A DNA stretch of 64,000 nt from Clostridia bacterium (lineage in GTDB: Bacteria > Bacillota > Clostridia > Oscillospirales > CAG-272). The DNA lies in contig JAFTOI010000007.1 in NCBI GenBank assembly GCA_017463865.1, positions 18,861 to 82,860 on the forward strand, written 5' to 3'. This document shows positions 61,370-64,000 of the stretch, in pieces. The translations under genes and the position numbers were made by a program. Each line of letters opens with the position of its first letter. Within the stretch, counting starts at the first letter, position 1. The notes under the pieces were generated by a model. That model was not told the DNA's origin, did no database searches, and saw only the letters and a list, made by a program, of their open reading frames with translations.

Positions 61370-62293
61370 TTAACCCAGAATTCTGCCTCTGAAGTAGTCG
61401 CCGATCTCGGCGATGGTCTTCAGGAAGAGCGGGACGAGCTCGCGGTTGAGCTGGCTCGGGCGGGTCTGGGCGAAGGTCTCGAAGCTGAGGTCGTGGTTGT
61501 AGCCAACCTCATGCAGACTGTTGCAGAAGTCGTCCCAGTTGATGGTGCCGACGTAGGGCATCAGGTGCTGGTCAGCGACGCCGTTGTTGTCGTGGGTGTG
61601 CAGCGCCTTGATGCGCTTGCCCAGGATCGGAACATAGACGCGGAAGCTCTTGCGGAGCAGGTTCAGGTGACCGGTGTCGAGGCAGAGGCCGAAGCACTCC
61701 TTGCCTGCCTTGGCGTTGAGGGTGTCGATGTACTCAACCGCCTCGTAGGGGTTGGAGCAAGTGCCCTCAATCAGACCCTTGGGCGAGCCGGTGAAGAGGT
61801 TCTCGAGGCAGACGGTGACGTTGGTCTTCACCAGAACGTCGATCAAGCTCTCGTACAGCTTGTAGTTAAGCGCCTTGATGCTCTCGGGGGTGTTGGTGTA
61901 GTCGGGGTTGGACAGCGAGATGCCGTGCACGATCAGATTCTTGCAGCCGACGGCGTCGCAGAGCTCGATGCAGCGGCGGTAAATCTTGATCGTGTAGTCC
62001 AGCGTCTCAGGACGCTCAGGCATATAGGCCGGGAAGGGAGAGTGTGCCTGGGAGATGGTCAGCCCATTGGCGCGGATCTGCTTCAGCTCCTCGGCATAGT
62101 ATTCCAAGACCTCGTCGAGCGGTTTCTCGAAAATGCAGAGGTCCTCGAGGGGCTTGCTCTTCAGCCCGGCGCGGTTGAGCGCGGTGTCGATGTTCCAGTC
62201 GATGGCGGTGAAGCCAGCCTCGCGGATCATCTTGTAGCCGGCCTCAAAGCCGAAGTCGTAGACGATAGTTCCCGATTGTACGCAAAGTTCCAT
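61370..62293 (-). CDS. Sugar phosphate isomerase/epimerase-fold protein (copy 2)
   Basis: A 307-residue xylose-isomerase-like TIM barrel with the metal-binding pattern of the family: VCLENLFTG (Glu), CLDTGHLNLL (Asp, His), IKALHTHDNNG (His, Asp) and DLSFETF near the end. Related enzymes include tagatose/psicose 3-epimerases, hydroxypyruvate isomerase and endonuclease IV-like proteins. It is a close paralogue of the gene just upstream, of identical length, separated by 33 bases. ATG at 62293 with AAGGAG. Confidence 0.85.
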   Translation of the reverse strand: MELCVQSGTIVYDFGFEAGYKMIREAGFTAIDWNIDTALNRAGLKSKPLEDLCIFEKPLDEVLEYYAEELKQIRANGLTISQAHSPFPAYMPERPETLDYTIKIYRRCIELCDAVGCKNLIVHGISLSNPDYTNTPESIKALNYKLYESLIDVLVKTNVTVCLENLFTGSPKGLIEGTCSNPYEAVEYIDTLNAKAGKECFGLCLDTGHLNLLRKSFRVYVPILGKRIKALHTHDNNGVADQHLMPYVGTINWDDFCNSLHEVGYNHDLSFETFAQTRPSQLNRELVPLFLKTIAEIGDYFRGRILG

Positions 62294-62326
62294 GGTAAAA
62301 TTCTCCTTGTTTTATGTAAATTAAAT

Positions 62327-63250
62327 TCAGCCCTGAATTCTGGTGCGGAAGTAGTCGCCGATGCCTGCGATGGCGCGCAGGAAGGTGGGGCACATCTCCT
62401 CGTTGAGACGATTTTTTCTTGTCTGGGCGAAGGTCTCAAAGCTGAGGTCGCCCGCATAGCCGGCAGCCTTCAGCTCGTCGCAGAAGTCGTTCCAGTTGAT
62501 CGTGCCGCTGTAGGGGATCAGATGCTGGTCGCCGGTGCCATCGTTGTCGTGGATGTGCAGCGCCTTGATGCGCTTACCGAGAACCGGCACATAGGCGCGG
62601 AAGCTCTTGCGCAAGAGGTTGAGGTGGCCGGTGTCGAGGCAGAGGCCGAAGCATTCCTTGCCGGCCTTGGCGTTGAGGGTGTCGATGAACTCGACCGCCT
62701 CGTAGGGATTGGAGCAGGTGCCCTCGATGGTCCCCTTGGGCGAGCCGGTGAAGAGGTTCTCGAGGCAGACGGTGACGTTAGTCTTAACGAGGACGTCGAT
62801 CAGCCCCTCATAGAGCTTATAGTTGAGCGCCTTGATCGACTCGGGGGTGTTGGTATAGTCGGGGTTGGCCAGCGAGATGCCGTGGATGACCAGCTCGCGG
62901 CAGCCGACGGCCTCGCAGAACTCGATGCAGCGGCGGTTGATGGCGATGCTGTAGTCCAGCGTCTCGGGGCGCTCGGGCAGATAGGCCGGGAAGGGGGCGT
63001 GGGCCTGCGAAATGGTGAGACCGTTCTCGCGGATGAGGGCCAGCTCCTTCTCGTAGTAGGCCAGGCATTCGTCGAGCGGCTTCTCAAAGAGGCAGATGCC
63101 TTCCAGCGGCTGATCCTTGAAGGCGGCGCGGTTGAAGGTATTGTTGATATTCCAGTCAATCGCCTCAAAACCGGCCTCGCGGAACATGGCGTAGCCGCGC
63201 TCCATGCCGAATTCGCTGATGACTGAGCCCGTCTGAATACAAAGTTTCAT
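62327..63250 (-). CDS. Sugar phosphate isomerase/epimerase-fold protein (copy 1)
   Basis: A 307-residue TIM barrel sharing most residues with the next gene, including CLENLFTGSPKG, CLDTGHLNLLRKSF, LHIHDNDGTGDQHL and DLSFETFAQTR. The presumed metal ligands (Glu, Asp, His, Glu) are intact in both. The ATG at 63250 with AAAGGAG is correct; a much longer upstream frame crosses the promoter and the divergent lipoprotein gene and is rejected. Substrate unknown. Confidence 0.85.
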   Translation of the reverse strand: MKLCIQTGSVISEFGMERGYAMFREAGFEAIDWNINNTFNRAAFKDQPLEGICLFEKPLDECLAYYEKELALIRENGLTISQAHAPFPAYLPERPETLDYSIAINRRCIEFCEAVGCRELVIHGISLANPDYTNTPESIKALNYKLYEGLIDVLVKTNVTVCLENLFTGSPKGTIEGTCSNPYEAVEFIDTLNAKAGKECFGLCLDTGHLNLLRKSFRAYVPVLGKRIKALHIHDNDGTGDQHLIPYSGTINWNDFCDELKAAGYAGDLSFETFAQTRKNRLNEEMCPTFLRAIAGIGDYFRTRIQG

Positions 63251-63287
63251 GGGGTCTCTCCTTTGGGAATAAATATAGGATAGGTTT

Positions 63288-63316
63288 ATGATATCACACA
63301 AGCGCCGAAAATGCAA
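63288..63316 (-). promoter_or_regulatory. Promoter of the sugar-isomerase pair
   Basis: TTGCAT, 17 bases, TATCAT on the minus strand, with TGTGA before the -10, about 40 bases upstream of the ATG. Confidence 0.7.
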
Positions 63317-63422
63317 CCCTTCGAGGACAAAAAAGAAATTTTTTGAAAATATTGCGAACTTCGGGAACTTTTTGGCGTTTTTTTCGTCAATATGAATAAC
63401 GTCATAATGGGAGGACGAACCA

Positions 63423-64000
63423 ATGAAAAACCTGCTCTGCCTGCTCGCCGCGCTAACCCTATTGCTCGGCGCGCTGACGGCCTGTGAGCCGAACGACGAG
63501 GATAGTGAAAACACCACGCCAGCACCTGCGACAACATCTGCGCCCGTCACAACCAGTGTACCTGACATAGCCGAAACACCGGACACGACTGAAGCACCGA
63601 AAACGGTGAAGATGACCGAGAAACCGGTCATCTACCTCTACCCCACCGCACCGACCCGCGTCACGGTCGAGCTCGATTTTGCCGGCACGCTGACCTCGAC
63701 CTACCCTGCCTACCGCGACGGCTGGACGGTCGACGCTGCGCCCGATGGGACGCTGGTCGATCCTGCGACGGGGCGCGAATACTACTGCCTCTTCTGGGAG
63801 GGCGTCGCCGACGAGCCGTATGATCTCTCGACCGGCTTCGTTGTGCCGGGCGGCGAGATGGCGGCTTTTCTCGAGGATGCGCTGGGCAAGCTCGGGCTGA
63901 CCAACAAAGAGGCAAATGAGTTCATGATCTACTGGCTGCCCCGCATGGAGCATAATGCGTACAATCTCATTTCCTTCCAGCAGGAGGCCTACACCGAGCA
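63423..64000 (+). CDS. Lipoprotein with YLYP domain (cut by window end)
   Basis: 192 codons without a stop. The lipoprotein signal ends at Cys21 (GALTAC), a short Thr/Pro stalk follows (about 28-55), then an uncharacterised domain beginning EKPVIYLYPTAPTRVTVEL, with DGWTVDAAPDGTLVDPATG and EYYCLFWEG. This domain recurs in many bacteria without known function. GGAGG precedes the ATG at 63423. It diverges from the sugar-isomerase pair. Confidence 0.8.
   Translation, partial: MKNLLCLLAALTLLLGALTACEPNDEDSENTTPAPATTSAPVTTSVPDIAETPDTTEAPKTVKMTEKPVIYLYPTAPTRVTVELDFAGTLTSTYPAYRDGWTVDAAPDGTLVDPATGREYYCLFWEGVADEPYDLSTGFVVPGGEMAAFLEDALGKLGLTNKEANEFMIYWLPRMEHNAYNLISFQQEAYTE

Noticed and set aside
63251-63631. 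N-terminal extension of the sugar-isomerase gene
   Set aside because: The extended frame crosses the promoter at 63288-63316 and the divergent lipoprotein gene; the true start is the ATG at 63250 after AAAGGAG.

Overview
The window is a high-GC stretch of bacterial chromosome, coded mostly on the minus strand. It fits an uncultivated or poorly described gut Clostridia (Bacillota), probably Oscillospirales. The evidence is the AAGGAG-type ribosome binding sites, the hrcA-grpE-dnaK-dnaJ order with a CIRCE operator, ftsE-ftsX next to a PcsB/EnvC-like hydrolase, lipoproteins with Thr-Pro-rich stalks, glycyl-radical enzymes (an anaerobic trait), many AraC regulators and glycan enzymes, and dispersed palindromic repeats like those of gut Clostridia. 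Genus-level placement cannot be made from the sequence alone. No rRNA, tRNA, CRISPR array, prophage or insertion sequence was recognised.

Layout. 1-3131: three-gene ABC export operon (GldG-like protein cut by the window edge, permease, ATPase). 3284-9578: hexose and hexosamine salvage (nucleotidyltransferase, NahK-type kinase, galE, galM, polytopic membrane protein). 10221-15713: cell-division and envelope set (ftsE, ftsX, M23 hydrolase, S41 protease, greA). 15862-27787: CdaR/PucR-type regulator, then the rsmE / prmA / dnaJ / dnaK / grpE / hrcA heat-shock block, which is split by an AI-2E transporter and a tandem class II aldolase. 27988-31506: two gene remnants, then an AraC regulator with a GH78-like glycosidase. 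31556-42934: small operons, many of unknown role, including a degenerate E2-like acyltransferase fold, a barnase lipoprotein joined to a dUTPase, a sigma factor with a very long C-terminal extension, an SLH protein, an M50 protease with its XRE regulator, and a Nudix hydrolase.

43036-53423 is the most distinctive region. Seven tightly packed minus-strand genes (OYE-type reductase, heparinase II/III-like enzyme, SDR, FAD oxidoreductase, toroid-like protein, D-2-hydroxyacid dehydrogenase, and a second toroid plus beta-domain protein) diverge from an AraC regulator. This looks like a self-contained catabolic operon for an unidentified, probably glycan-linked or unsaturated, substrate. 53448-58320 holds pyroglutamyl peptidase and a glycyl-radical enzyme with its activase and a divergent AraC regulator. 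58384-64000 holds a broken small gene, two tiny membrane proteins with a FliB-like lysine methylase, an EamA transporter, two tandem paralogous sugar isomerase-fold proteins, and a lipoprotein cut by the window end.

Regulatory signals are unusually legible. Many promoters show exact 17-bp spacing, and a group of them uses an extended -10 of the TGTGA-TATAAT type. Several families of palindromic intergenic repeats lie between genes, including inside the chaperone operon. All functional calls come from reading motifs by eye; no database search was run.
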